64,000 bases of DNA from Parahaliea maris. GTDB lineage: Bacteria > Pseudomonadota > Gammaproteobacteria > Pseudomonadales > Halieaceae. The first letter of the stretch is position 1. Every line of letters starts with the position of its first letter. The translations under genes were made by a program, and so were the position numbers. The stretch spans positions 1 to 64,000 of the forward strand of contig NZ_VRZA01000008.1 of the NCBI RefSeq assembly GCF_008064665.1, in the 5' to 3' direction. Positions 51,243 through 60,109 of this stretch are shown here, one piece after another. Below the pieces are notes generated by a model. The model searched no databases and had not been told where the DNA came from. It worked only from the letters and a program-made list of their open reading frames with translations.

Positions 51243-51977
51243 ATGCGCCTGAACTGCGATCTCGGAGAAAGCTACGGCAGCTACACCATGGGAATGGATG
51301 CCGAGGTCATGCCCCACATCCACCTGGCCAATGTCGCCTGTGGCTTCCACGGCGGCGACCCGCTTACGCTGCAGCGCACCCTGACCCTGGCGGCCCGGCA
51401 CGGTGTCACCGTGGGCGCGCACCCGTCCTATCCGGACCTGATCGGTTTTGGTCGGCGCAGCATGCACCTCAGCCGCGAGGAACTGGTGGCGGACATTCTC
51501 TACCAGGTGGCGGCACTGGATGGCATGGCCGCGAGCACGGGAGTCCAGCTGGAATATATCAAACCCCACGGCGCACTCTATAACGACATGATGGCCAACG
51601 CTGAAGTGCGTGAAGGCGTCATGCAAGCGGTGGCCACCTACCACCGCCCGCTGAAGCTGATGCTGCTGGCGACCCCTGGCGCCGACCAGCACCGGGACGA
51701 AGCCGAACAGGCCGGTGTCAGCGGCCTGCTGTTCGAAGCCTTCGCCGATCGCTGCTACGACGATGACGGCAGCCTGCTGTCGCGGCGCAAGCCGGGTGCC
51801 GTACACGATCGCGAAAGCACCCTCACCCAGGTCCGCCAGTTGCTGCACGACAGGAGCGTTACCTCCATCAGCGGCCATCGCCTGGCGCTGGAAGCCGATA
51901 CGATCTGCGTACACGGCGACAATATCGAGGGCGTGCGCGCCATCGAGGCCATCCGGGCGATTGTCGACGAGGCCTGA
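51243..51977 (+). CDS. pxpA: 5-oxoprolinase subunit A (LamB/YcsF)
   Basis: A 244-residue member of the LamB/YcsF family: LNCDLGESYGSYTMG at the start, ANVACGFHGGDPLT, TVGAHPSYPDLIGFGRR, YIKPHGALYNDM. PxpA with PxpB and PxpC makes the widespread bacterial ATP-dependent 5-oxoprolinase, which opens 5-oxoproline to glutamate. It follows DUF1445 and precedes pxpB by 4 bp. Confidence 0.93.
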   Translation: MRLNCDLGESYGSYTMGMDAEVMPHIHLANVACGFHGGDPLTLQRTLTLAARHGVTVGAHPSYPDLIGFGRRSMHLSREELVADILYQVAALDGMAASTGVQLEYIKPHGALYNDMMANAEVREGVMQAVATYHRPLKLMLLATPGADQHRDEAEQAGVSGLLFEAFADRCYDDDGSLLSRRKPGAVHDRESTLTQVRQLLHDRSVTSISGHRLALEADTICVHGDNIEGVRAIEAIRAIVDEA

Positions 51978-51981
51978 TCCA

Positions 51982-52659
51982 GTGCGACTGACCCAGGCGG
52001 GAGAAGCCGCCCTCATGCTGTACCTTGGCGACACGACCTCACCGGCCGTATCGGCCCGGGTGCAGTCTGCTGCCCAGGCGGTTGAACTGGCACTGGGGAG
52101 CGACCTGGTAGACCTGGTGCCGTCCTACGCCTCACTGCTGATCATCTACAACCCGCTCTCTACCGATCATTTCAGTGTCGCCCGCCGGGTGCGCGAGGCA
52201 ACCGGCAGCCTGGATACCGGTGCAACCGGTGCCAGCCGGGAAGTCCGCCTGCCCGTGTATTACCACCCAGAGGCAGGCGCCGACCTGGAAACCCTCGCCG
52301 CGCGCGCCGGCCTTTCAGTGGATGACGTGATTGCCATTCACAGCGCAACGGAATACCGCGTCTACGCCATCGGCTTTGCCCCGGGCTTTGCCTACCTGGG
52401 CGAAGTGGACGAGCGCATTGCCGCACCACGCCTGGCCACCCCGCGGCAGCGGGTTCCCCGTGGTGCAGTGGCCATTGCCGACCGCCAGACGGCGGTCTAC
52501 CCGGCGGTTTCCCCGGGCGGCTGGAACCTGATCGGCCGCTGCCCCACCCGCATGTTCGACCCCGATGCAGACCCGACCATGCCGGTAAACGTGGGCGACC
52601 GGGTGCGCTTCGAACCTATCGACCGCGAGCAGTTCCTGGCCCTGGGAGGTGAGCTGTGA
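51982..52659 (+). CDS. pxpB: 5-oxoprolinase subunit B (KipI-like)
   Basis: A 225-residue PxpB/KipI protein with the family core SYASLLIIYNP, VYYHPEAGADLETLA, YAIGFAPGFAYLGEVDERIAAPRLATPRQRVPRGAV and WNLIGRCP. GTG 51982 is the start that lies just after the pxpA stop; the open frame upstream runs inside pxpA. The end overlaps pxpC by 4 bp. In Bacillus KipI also inhibits the sporulation kinase KinA, which is irrelevant here. Confidence 0.92.
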   Translation: MRLTQAGEAALMLYLGDTTSPAVSARVQSAAQAVELALGSDLVDLVPSYASLLIIYNPLSTDHFSVARRVREATGSLDTGATGASREVRLPVYYHPEAGADLETLAARAGLSVDDVIAIHSATEYRVYAIGFAPGFAYLGEVDERIAAPRLATPRQRVPRGAVAIADRQTAVYPAVSPGGWNLIGRCPTRMFDPDADPTMPVNVGDRVRFEPIDREQFLALGGEL

Positions 52660-53594
52660 GCCTGGAGGTCATCCAACCCGGCCTCATGAGCCTGCTGCAG
52701 GACAGCGGCCGCTTCGGCCAGCAGCGTATCGGCCTGACCACCGGCGGCCCACTGGACCCGGAAGCCTTCGCCCTGTGCAACCGGCTGCTGGGCAACGAAG
52801 CCGGAGCCACCCTGGTGGAAGTAAGCTTTGGCGGGCTCGTACTCAAGGCGACAGTCGAAACCCGCCTGTGCGTATGCGGCGCCGAAATGCCCCTGCGTAT
52901 CAACGGGGAGCCCCGCGAACTGTGGCGGGTGCACCCGGTCAGGGCCGGCGACGAAATCGCCCTGGAGTTCGCCACCGCCGGTTGCCGCGCCTACCTCGGC
53001 GTGGCCGGCGGTTTCGCCATTGCACCGCGCTTCGGCAGTGCCAGCACCGTGGTGCGGGAGAAAATCGGCGGGCTGGCGGGCGACAAACTCCAGCCCGGTG
53101 ACAGCCTTCCCTGCAGCGCCAACCGGGATGCCCCCCTGCGCTACCTCGACGAGGCCGATCGTCCGCACTACGGCGACAGCGTGACCCTGCGGGTCATCCC
53201 TGGCTACCAGGTGGATCACTTCCCGCCACTGGAGCAGCGACGGTTCTTCGCCAGCGAATACACGGTATCCGACCGCTGCGACCGCATGGGGTACCGGCTG
53301 GAAGGCCCGGCCATTGCCTGCGACATCGAAGGTATCCTGTCGGAGGGCATCTGCTTTGGCGCCATCCAGATTCCGGCAGACGGACAACCCATTGTCCTGC
53401 TCAACGACCGCCAGACCATTGGCGGTTACCCCAAGATTGGCGCGGCGTTGTCCCTGGATGTCGCCCGTCTGGCCCAACTGACACCCGGTGCTACGGTGCG
53501 CTTCGAAGCGATAACGACCGAGGCCGCCCACAATGCGCTGCACCTGGCCAGACACCGCCTGCAGCACCTGCCCCTGACGGAGTACCGCCCATGA
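52656..53594 (+). CDS. pxpC: 5-oxoprolinase subunit C (biotin-dependent carboxyltransferase family)
   Basis: A 312-residue KipA-like protein: GLMSLLQDSGRFGQQRIGLTTGGPLDP at the start, YLGVAGGF, DRMGYRLEGP and LLNDRQTIGGYPKIG. GTG start overlapping the pxpB stop (GTGA) with GGGAGGTGA as ribosome binding site. It forms the PxpBC complex, where the ATP-activated 5-oxoproline is processed. It overlaps the DUF4392 gene by 4 bp. Confidence 0.92.
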   Translation: MSLEVIQPGLMSLLQDSGRFGQQRIGLTTGGPLDPEAFALCNRLLGNEAGATLVEVSFGGLVLKATVETRLCVCGAEMPLRINGEPRELWRVHPVRAGDEIALEFATAGCRAYLGVAGGFAIAPRFGSASTVVREKIGGLAGDKLQPGDSLPCSANRDAPLRYLDEADRPHYGDSVTLRVIPGYQVDHFPPLEQRRFFASEYTVSDRCDRMGYRLEGPAIACDIEGILSEGICFGAIQIPADGQPIVLLNDRQTIGGYPKIGAALSLDVARLAQLTPGATVRFEAITTEAAHNALHLARHRLQHLPLTEYRP

Positions 53595-54439
53595 GCGAAG
53601 CCGAACTCTCAGTCGCCATCGAGAACGTGCTGGTGGCCCGCAACCTGCGCCAGATGCGCGTGGCCCAGGCCGCGCTGGCACCAGGCTACTACCTGCGCGC
53701 CGCGCACATGCTGCACAAAGCCAGCGGCTGCGTGCTCATCGGCACCGGGTTCCCGGTGGCTGACACCTTCGAAACCGACGGTCCGGTGGGCGCCATCGCC
53801 CTGTACGAAGCACTGGCGGCACTGGGCTACCAGCCGATTCTGGCCTGTGCAGCGCCGCTGGCAGGCGCCCTGGCAGCAGACTTCCGGATTCTGGAGTTGA
53901 ACGCCGACAGCCTCGACGGCGCCCGCGAACAGGCCGCCGCCGAACTGGCCGCACTGAACCCCGGAGCGATCGTCTCCATCGAGCGTCCGGGCCTGACCGA
54001 CGACGGCCGCTACTACAACATGCGCGGCGAGGACATCAGCGCCCGCTGCGGTATTTTCGACCCCTTCCTGGAACTGGCCGACTGCCCCACCATCGCGATT
54101 GGCGACGGCGGCAACGAAATCGGTATGGGCAACATTGCCGAGGCCATTAGCGCCCTCGACATCCGGGTCTCCGTGACCCGTTGCGACGAATTGCTGGTGG
54201 CCGATGTCTCCAACTGGGGCGCCTACGGCCTGATCGCGTTTCTCGGCCTGTGGCACCGCCAGGATCTGCTGGGCAAGATCTCCCCCAACGCCATTCTCGA
54301 CTATCTTTCGGTACGGGGTAGCGTAGACGGCGTGACCCGGGAGAACACCCCCACCGAGGACGGACTGGACGCCTCCCAGGGGGTGGACGTCATCCGCGAA
54401 CTGCGGGCACTGACCGGCTTCGGCGACAGCGCCAACTGA
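53591..54439 (+). CDS. DUF4392 protein, D-glutamate cyclase-like
   Basis: A 282-residue protein with GTGFPVADTFETDGPVGA, SIERPGLTDDGRYYNMRGEDIS, AIGDGGNEIGMGN and ADVSNWGAYGLIAFL, the DUF4392 pattern that forms the C-terminal half of mammalian DGLUCY. The acidic, glycine-rich GDGGNEIGMGN loop is a likely active site. Its ATG overlaps pxpC. The DUF1445 and DUF4392 proteins may act together as a two-part D-glutamate cyclase, or only one may be the catalyst; the sequence cannot settle this. Confidence 0.85.
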   Translation: MSEAELSVAIENVLVARNLRQMRVAQAALAPGYYLRAAHMLHKASGCVLIGTGFPVADTFETDGPVGAIALYEALAALGYQPILACAAPLAGALAADFRILELNADSLDGAREQAAAELAALNPGAIVSIERPGLTDDGRYYNMRGEDISARCGIFDPFLELADCPTIAIGDGGNEIGMGNIAEAISALDIRVSVTRCDELLVADVSNWGAYGLIAFLGLWHRQDLLGKISPNAILDYLSVRGSVDGVTRENTPTEDGLDASQGVDVIRELRALTGFGDSAN

Positions 54440-54466
54440 CTTGACAACCAACCACAGGAACACCCC

Positions 54467-55324
54467 ATGAGCATCGTATACCTGAACGGCGAATACCTGC
54501 CGATGAACGAGGCCCGCATCTCCCCGATGGACCGCGGCTTCCTGTTTGGCGACGGCATTTACGAGGTCATTCCCTCCTACGACGGCAAGCTGGTTGGCTT
54601 CGGCCCCCATATGGATCGCATGCAGGACGGACTGGATGCGCTGGAAATTCGCCTGCAACTGGATCAGGACGAGTGGCGCGACATTGCGCTCAACCTCGTT
54701 GAACGCAATGGTGGTGGCAACCTCGGCATTTACTTCCACGTCAGCCGCGGCGCCGACAGCATCCGCAACCACGCCTACCCCAGCGGCGTGGAACCAACGC
54801 GCTATGCCTTTGCCTTCGAGATCCCCCCTGCCCCGGTGGCCGACAAGGCGCAAGCGACCTGCTACAAGGTGTCCACGACCGAGGACCTGCGCTGGAAACG
54901 CTGCAACATCAAGTCCACGGCACTGCTGGGCAATGTCATGCACTACCAGCAGGGCTACGCCAATGGCAACAGCGAGACCATTCTCTATAACGCCAGGGGC
55001 GAGCTGACCGAAGCCGCCGCCTGTAACGTCTACATCGTCAAGGACGGCGTGGTTGCCACACCGGACCTGGACCACCAGAAACTGCCGGGCATCACCCGCC
55101 TGATCCTGCTCGACGTGCTGCGCAAGGACGGCTCGATCCCGGTCGAGGAGCGGGTTGTGACACTGGAGGAACTGAAAAACGCTGACGAGGTGTGGCTGTC
55201 CTCCTCCAGCAAGGAACTGGCGCCGGTGGTCGAGGTGGACGGCGTCACCGTGGGTGACGGCAAGCCCGGCGACATCTGGCTGGCCGCCGAAACCCTGTTC
55301 AGCAAGCACCGCTACGACTACTAG
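54467..55324 (+). CDS. dat: D-amino acid aminotransferase
   Basis: A 285-residue fold-type IV PLP transaminase. K149 in RWKRCNIKSTALLG is the PLP lysine in the context typical of D-alanine aminotransferases. FGDGIYEVIPSYDGKL and SRGAD also fit the D-specific group, as opposed to IlvE or lyase members (the window's IlvE at 62646 is clearly different). It moves the amino group between D-alanine and 2-oxoglutarate to give D-glutamate and pyruvate. The neighbours process exactly these compounds. Confidence 0.87.
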   Translation: MSIVYLNGEYLPMNEARISPMDRGFLFGDGIYEVIPSYDGKLVGFGPHMDRMQDGLDALEIRLQLDQDEWRDIALNLVERNGGGNLGIYFHVSRGADSIRNHAYPSGVEPTRYAFAFEIPPAPVADKAQATCYKVSTTEDLRWKRCNIKSTALLGNVMHYQQGYANGNSETILYNARGELTEAAACNVYIVKDGVVATPDLDHQKLPGITRLILLDVLRKDGSIPVEERVVTLEELKNADEVWLSSSSKELAPVVEVDGVTVGDGKPGDIWLAAETLFSKHRYDY

Positions 55325-55338
55325 ACCGGTTAGCTCTC

Positions 55339-56427
55339 ATGTCCCGCCCCAACCAGGCCAGGCTCGACCTGGCCGCGCTGCGCCACAACGCAGACCTGGT
55401 CCGTGAACTCGCGCCCAATGCCAACAGGATGGCCGTAGTGAAGGCCAACGCCTACGGCCACGGCGCCGTCACCATGGCCAGGGAGCTCGAAGGTCGCACC
55501 GACGCCATGGCCGTGGCCTGCCTGGAAGAAGCCCTGGAGCTCCGTGAGTCGGGCATCGCCTCGCCCATCCTGTTGCTGGAGGGCGTATTCGAGCCGGACG
55601 AGTTGAAAATTGCTGCGGAGCAACAGATCTGGGTAACAGTGGACAACGCGGTCCAGCTGGAATGGCTGGAAAATGCCCGCCTGTCTGCCCCACTGCAATG
55701 CTGGCTCAAGGTCGACACCGGCATGCACCGGCTGGGCGCAGAGGCAGGCCAGGTGGCCGCCTTCTTCCAGCGCCTGGTGGACTGTCCCAACAGCGTGGGC
55801 ACGCCGGTACTCTCCACCCACTTTGCCAGCGCCGACGAGATCGAGCGCGACACGACCACCCGTCAGCTCGCCCTGTTCGAACAGTTGACCGGCGACTTCA
55901 GGGCATTGCGCAGCGCCGCCAACTCGCCTGGCGTGCTGGCCTGGCCCGCGTCTCACTACGACTGGGTGCGCCCCGGCTACATGCTGTGGGGCAACTCGCC
56001 TTTTGGCACTGCAGAACAGGCCAATGCGGCCCGCCTGCGGCCGGTGATGACCCTGTGCTCCGCTGTCATTTCCGTACGCGATGTTGCCGCGGGTGAATGC
56101 GTGGGCTACGGCGGCAGCTGGCGCGCCGAACGCCCCTCCCGCATCGCCACGGTCACGATTGGCTACGGCGATGGCTACCCCCGCACCGCCAGCAACGGCA
56201 CCCCGGTACTGGTCAATGGCCAACGTGCCCCACTGGCCGGCCGGGTCTCCATGGATATGATCACCGTGGATGTCACCGACCTCGACCCGGTCCAGATCGG
56301 TGACCCGGTGATTCTGTGGGGTGACGGATTACCCGTGGCGGAAGTGGCGGAGCCCGCCGGCACCATCGGTTACGAACTCCTGACGCGCATGCCACCACGC
56401 ACCCCCAGGGTCGTCGTCACCGCCTGA
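55339..56427 (+). CDS. alr: Alanine racemase
   Basis: A 362-residue PLP racemase with K35 in VVKANAYGHG, Y257 in CVGYGGSW as the opposite catalytic base and GYGDGYPRTA plus GRVSMDMITVDVTD in the C-terminal domain. It interconverts L- and D-alanine and follows dat by 14 bp. Whether this is the only alanine racemase of the genome (dal/alr versus catabolic dadX) cannot be told; the operon suggests a link to D-amino acid turnover. Confidence 0.92.
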   Translation: MSRPNQARLDLAALRHNADLVRELAPNANRMAVVKANAYGHGAVTMARELEGRTDAMAVACLEEALELRESGIASPILLLEGVFEPDELKIAAEQQIWVTVDNAVQLEWLENARLSAPLQCWLKVDTGMHRLGAEAGQVAAFFQRLVDCPNSVGTPVLSTHFASADEIERDTTTRQLALFEQLTGDFRALRSAANSPGVLAWPASHYDWVRPGYMLWGNSPFGTAEQANAARLRPVMTLCSAVISVRDVAAGECVGYGGSWRAERPSRIATVTIGYGDGYPRTASNGTPVLVNGQRAPLAGRVSMDMITVDVTDLDPVQIGDPVILWGDGLPVAEVAEPAGTIGYELLTRMPPRTPRVVVTA

Positions 56428-56429
56428 CA

Positions 56430-58481
56430 ATGCCGATGATAAAAAGCACGCTCAAGGTCCTGCTCTGGTTGATACTGCTGTTAATACTAACTGCAACCGG
56501 GCTTTACCTTTGGCTGCGCTGGGAATTCGCCCGCCTGGAACGCAACGACGCCAATTACCAGGCCCTGTTCAACGCCCCGGTAGCCGCCCTGCCGGCGCAA
56601 CCGGTGCAGCCCTGCCGGGATCATTACCCACAGCGCAGGGCCTGGTTCGGCGCCCTGCATGTACACACCGCCGCCTCCTACGATGCCACCGCCTTCGGGG
56701 TGATCGCCGGCGCCGACGAAGCCTACCGCTTTGCCCGCGGCGAGCCTCTCCCCCTGCGCCTGCAGGGTGACGGAGCGGAAATTCAGCCTCCGGTAGCGCG
56801 CATCAGCTCACCGCTGGACTTCATGGCCGTGACCGACCACGCCGAGGGACTCGGCGAAAACCGCCTGTGTTACGACCGCAGCAGCGATGCCTACGGGCGG
56901 CTGGTCTGCCGGCTGTATCGCGGCGACCTGCGACTGCCCCTGGAGGAGACCGCGCAACCGATGGTGCGGCTCGCCTCGACCGCCATTTTTGGCCAGGATC
57001 GCTCTGCCCGGGTCTGCGGAGAAGATGCGCAAGACTGCCTGCGCGCGGCCGACCTGGGTTGGCGCGACAACCAGCGCGCCACCGAGCAATGGCAGGACCA
57101 CAGTGACGACTGCAACTTCACGACCTTTCACGCCTACGAGTACAGCCTGGCCGAAGAGGCTTCCAACCTGCACCGCAATGTCATCTTCCGCAGCGCTACC
57201 GTGCCCCAGTCCATCGCCGGTGCCAAAGAGGCCCGCACCCCGCCGATGCTGTGGCAGTGGCTGGCCACAACCTGCCGCGAGGGCCATCCCGACTGCGACG
57301 TACTGGCCATTCCCCACAACAGCAACTGGAGCTCGGGGCGAATGTGGCTACCCTATCGCTACAGCAATCTCTCGGCTGCCGAGGCCCGGGCCGAAGCCGA
57401 ACTGCGGGCGAGCCTGGAGCCGCTTGCAGAGATCATGCAGACCAAGGGTGACTCCGAGTGCCGCAACGGCCTGGCCAGCGTGCTGGGAGCACCGGATGAA
57501 GCCTGCGACTTCGAGAAACTGCGCCCGGCGACTGCCCCGGTGCAGGACTGCGGCAACACCCCGGGCAGCGGCGGCATGATGCTCAAGGGCTGCGTATCCC
57601 GTTTCAACTACCTGCGCCACGTGCTGGCGGAGGGCCAGGCCGATGCAGCGGTGCTGGGAGTCAATCCCTTCAAACTCGGCATCATCGCCGATACCGATAC
57701 CCACACCGCCACGCCCAATGCCGGCCAGGAGGCCAACTGGCAGGGTTCCCACGGCCATGATCGCGATGTCCAGCACCGCCTGCTGTCCGCAGTGGAAGTG
57801 CCGGGCGATATCGCCACCGGTTCACCGGTGCGTTACAACCCGGGCGGGGTGGCCGGCATCTACGCCGAACAGAACAGCCGCGCCGCCCTGTTCGACGCCA
57901 TGCGCCGCCGGGAGACCTTCGGTACCAGTGGCCCGCGCATCCGGCCGCGTTTCTTCGCCGGCTGGGAGTTACCGGAAGACCTGTGCGACAACCCCGACTT
58001 CCTCGCCACCGCCTATGCCCGAGGGGTCCCCATGGGGGGCGACCTGCCCCCGGCTCACGGCACAGCGGCCAGTCCGCTGTTCGCGCTCAGCGCGGCGGCG
58101 GACCCGCGCCCGGAGGGGGGCCTGTTACAGCGGCTGCAGATCATCAAGACCTGGGTGGATGCCGAGGGCCGCAGTCACCAGGCCGTCTTCGACGTAGCGG
58201 GAGAAGCCGACAACGGCGCCGGTGTCGATCCCGACACCTGCGAGGTCTTCGGCCCCGGCTCGAGCCAGCTCTGCGCCACCTGGCGCGACCCCGGCTTCGC
58301 CCCCGCCCAGAGTGCGGTGTACTACGCCCGGGTACTGCAAAACCCGAGTTGCCGCTGGAGCCGCTACGACTGTATCGCCCTCCCGGTGACAGAACGGCCG
58401 CCCAGTTGCAGCGACCCCGCCCTGCCAGTCACGCAGCAGGAGCGGGCCTGGACCTCGCCCATCTGGTACCGCGGGCGCTGA
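56430..58481 (+). CDS. DUF3604 protein, membrane-anchored
   Basis: A 683-residue member of the family seen at 28839-30716. An N-terminal hydrophobic anchor (about 6-27, LKVLLWLILLLILTATGLYL) is followed by FGALHVHTAASYDATAFG, FMAVTDHAEGLG and IPHNSNWSSGRMW, the putative metal-site motifs. It has many cysteines not present in the other copy (for example in LCYDRSS, RVCGEDAQDC, GCVSRF), suggesting disulfides in the periplasm. It starts 2 bp after alr, so it belongs to the D-amino-acid operon at least transcriptionally. Function unknown. Confidence 0.8.
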   Translation: MPMIKSTLKVLLWLILLLILTATGLYLWLRWEFARLERNDANYQALFNAPVAALPAQPVQPCRDHYPQRRAWFGALHVHTAASYDATAFGVIAGADEAYRFARGEPLPLRLQGDGAEIQPPVARISSPLDFMAVTDHAEGLGENRLCYDRSSDAYGRLVCRLYRGDLRLPLEETAQPMVRLASTAIFGQDRSARVCGEDAQDCLRAADLGWRDNQRATEQWQDHSDDCNFTTFHAYEYSLAEEASNLHRNVIFRSATVPQSIAGAKEARTPPMLWQWLATTCREGHPDCDVLAIPHNSNWSSGRMWLPYRYSNLSAAEARAEAELRASLEPLAEIMQTKGDSECRNGLASVLGAPDEACDFEKLRPATAPVQDCGNTPGSGGMMLKGCVSRFNYLRHVLAEGQADAAVLGVNPFKLGIIADTDTHTATPNAGQEANWQGSHGHDRDVQHRLLSAVEVPGDIATGSPVRYNPGGVAGIYAEQNSRAALFDAMRRRETFGTSGPRIRPRFFAGWELPEDLCDNPDFLATAYARGVPMGGDLPPAHGTAASPLFALSAAADPRPEGGLLQRLQIIKTWVDAEGRSHQAVFDVAGEADNGAGVDPDTCEVFGPGSSQLCATWRDPGFAPAQSAVYYARVLQNPSCRWSRYDCIALPVTERPPSCSDPALPVTQQERAWTSPIWYRGR

Positions 58482-58585
58482 TCCGGGGCTCTGATCGACT
58501 TCAAGGCGCCTTCGCGCTAGTCCTGCGGCATCGCCTTCCTATACCATGGCAGGCAACAGCAGCCTGACGGAGCTCATGCCCCCTG

Positions 58586-60109
58586 GTGACTACAAGCGAT
58601 TCCGGCCCCAGCGCAGAAACCCCTGTACCCGACGGCAGCCTGCTGGCGGCCATCGATCTCGGCAGTAACTCCTTTCACCTCATCGTCGCCCGGGTAGAAC
58701 ACGGGGAGATTCGCCCGGTGGAAGCCCTGGCGGAAAAAGTGCAACTGGGGGCGGGCCTGGAAAACCACCGCCTCAGTGAGGAGGCCATCACCCGCGGCCT
58801 CGAATGCCTGGCCCGCTTCGGCCAGTTACTGGGCAGCGTCGAACCCGAACGCCTGCGGATCGTTGCCACCCATACCCTGCGGGTGGCCCACAACCGCCGG
58901 GACTTCACCCGCCCGGCAAGGGCACTGCTCGGCACCCCGGTAGACGTGGTCTACGGCCGCGAGGAAGCGCGCCTGGTCTATCTCGGCGTGGCCCACACCC
59001 TGGCGGACGACGCCCAGTCGCGGCTGGTCATCGACATCGGCGGTGGCAGCACCGAACTGATCGTCGGCGAGCGCTTTGAACCGCGGGAACTGGAGAGCCT
59101 GCAAATGGGCTGCGTCTCCTACTCCCGGGAATTCTTCCCGGACGACGCCATCACCCCCGAGCGCTATCGCGCCGCCTGCAACCACGCCCGCCTGGAACTC
59201 TCCCACATCCGCCACCGCTACCACAGCGGCCTCTGGGTGGACTGCGTGGGTTCTTCCGGTACCCTGCAGGCCATCGAGGGCATCCTCAGCACCTACGGCT
59301 GGAGCAGCGGCGGTATCGACCGGGCCGGGCTCGAACAACTGGAACAGAAGCTGCTCAAGTTCAAACGCTTCGACACCCTCAAACTGCGCGGCCTGTCCCC
59401 CCAGCGGCGCAACGTGATCGTGGCGGGCGTCGCCATCACCCGCGCGCTGTTCGACGTACTCGGCATCCAGCACATGCGCACTTCCAAGGGCGCCCTGCGG
59501 GAAGGGGTGATCTACGACCTCATGGGGCGGCTGTCCCATGAGGACGTGCGCGAACGCACCATCAACGCCCTGATGCAGCGCTACGCGGTGGACGCCGCCG
59601 GCGCCGCCATCGTCGAGAAGCGCGCCCACATGCTGTTCGACGCCACCCGCAAGAAGTGGGAGCTGGGCAAGGGCGACCGGGAACTGTTACACCGGGCCAG
59701 CTGTACCCTGGAAGTGGGAATGGCCATTTCCCACAAGCACTACAACCGCCACTCTGCCTACCTGCTGCAGAACGCCGACCTGCCGGGGTTTTCCCAGGAG
59801 GAACAGGAACAGCTGGCCCTGCTGGCACGCACCCACCGGGGCAAGCTTGACCCGAGCCTGTGGGCCGATTCCGGCGAGAGTGAGGAACCGCGACTGCTGC
59901 GGCTCATCACCCTGATGCGCCTGGCCTTCCTGTTCAAGCACGTGGAACAGCTGGAGCAACTGCCGGAATTCTCCATCGAGACCGGCAAGCGCTCCCTCAA
60001 ACTGACTTTCCCGGAGGGCTGGCTGGCGCAACATCCCCTGACCGCATGGGAGATCGAGCAGGAACAGCTGGTGCTGGAGAAACTCGGGATGAAACTCAGG
60101 ATCCTGTAA
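58586..60109 (+). CDS. ppx: Exopolyphosphatase (Ppx/GppA family)
   Basis: A 507-residue ASKHA-fold phosphatase. AAIDLGSNSFHLIVARVEHG (phosphate loop) lies near 22, YGREEARLVYLGV with the catalytic Glu near 128 and VIDIGGGSTELIVG near 150. The C-terminal HD-like half has HRASCTLEVGM and HYNRHSAYLL. It removes terminal phosphate from polyphosphate; GppA (pppGpp hydrolase) is the alternative. Length near 500 residues favours Ppx. GTG start. Overlaps the convergent hydrolase by 14 bp. An alkaline phosphatase gene lies nearby. Confidence 0.92.
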   Translation: MTTSDSGPSAETPVPDGSLLAAIDLGSNSFHLIVARVEHGEIRPVEALAEKVQLGAGLENHRLSEEAITRGLECLARFGQLLGSVEPERLRIVATHTLRVAHNRRDFTRPARALLGTPVDVVYGREEARLVYLGVAHTLADDAQSRLVIDIGGGSTELIVGERFEPRELESLQMGCVSYSREFFPDDAITPERYRAACNHARLELSHIRHRYHSGLWVDCVGSSGTLQAIEGILSTYGWSSGGIDRAGLEQLEQKLLKFKRFDTLKLRGLSPQRRNVIVAGVAITRALFDVLGIQHMRTSKGALREGVIYDLMGRLSHEDVRERTINALMQRYAVDAAGAAIVEKRAHMLFDATRKKWELGKGDRELLHRASCTLEVGMAISHKHYNRHSAYLLQNADLPGFSQEEQEQLALLARTHRGKLDPSLWADSGESEEPRLLRLITLMRLAFLFKHVEQLEQLPEFSIETGKRSLKLTFPEGWLAQHPLTAWEIEQEQLVLEKLGMKLRIL

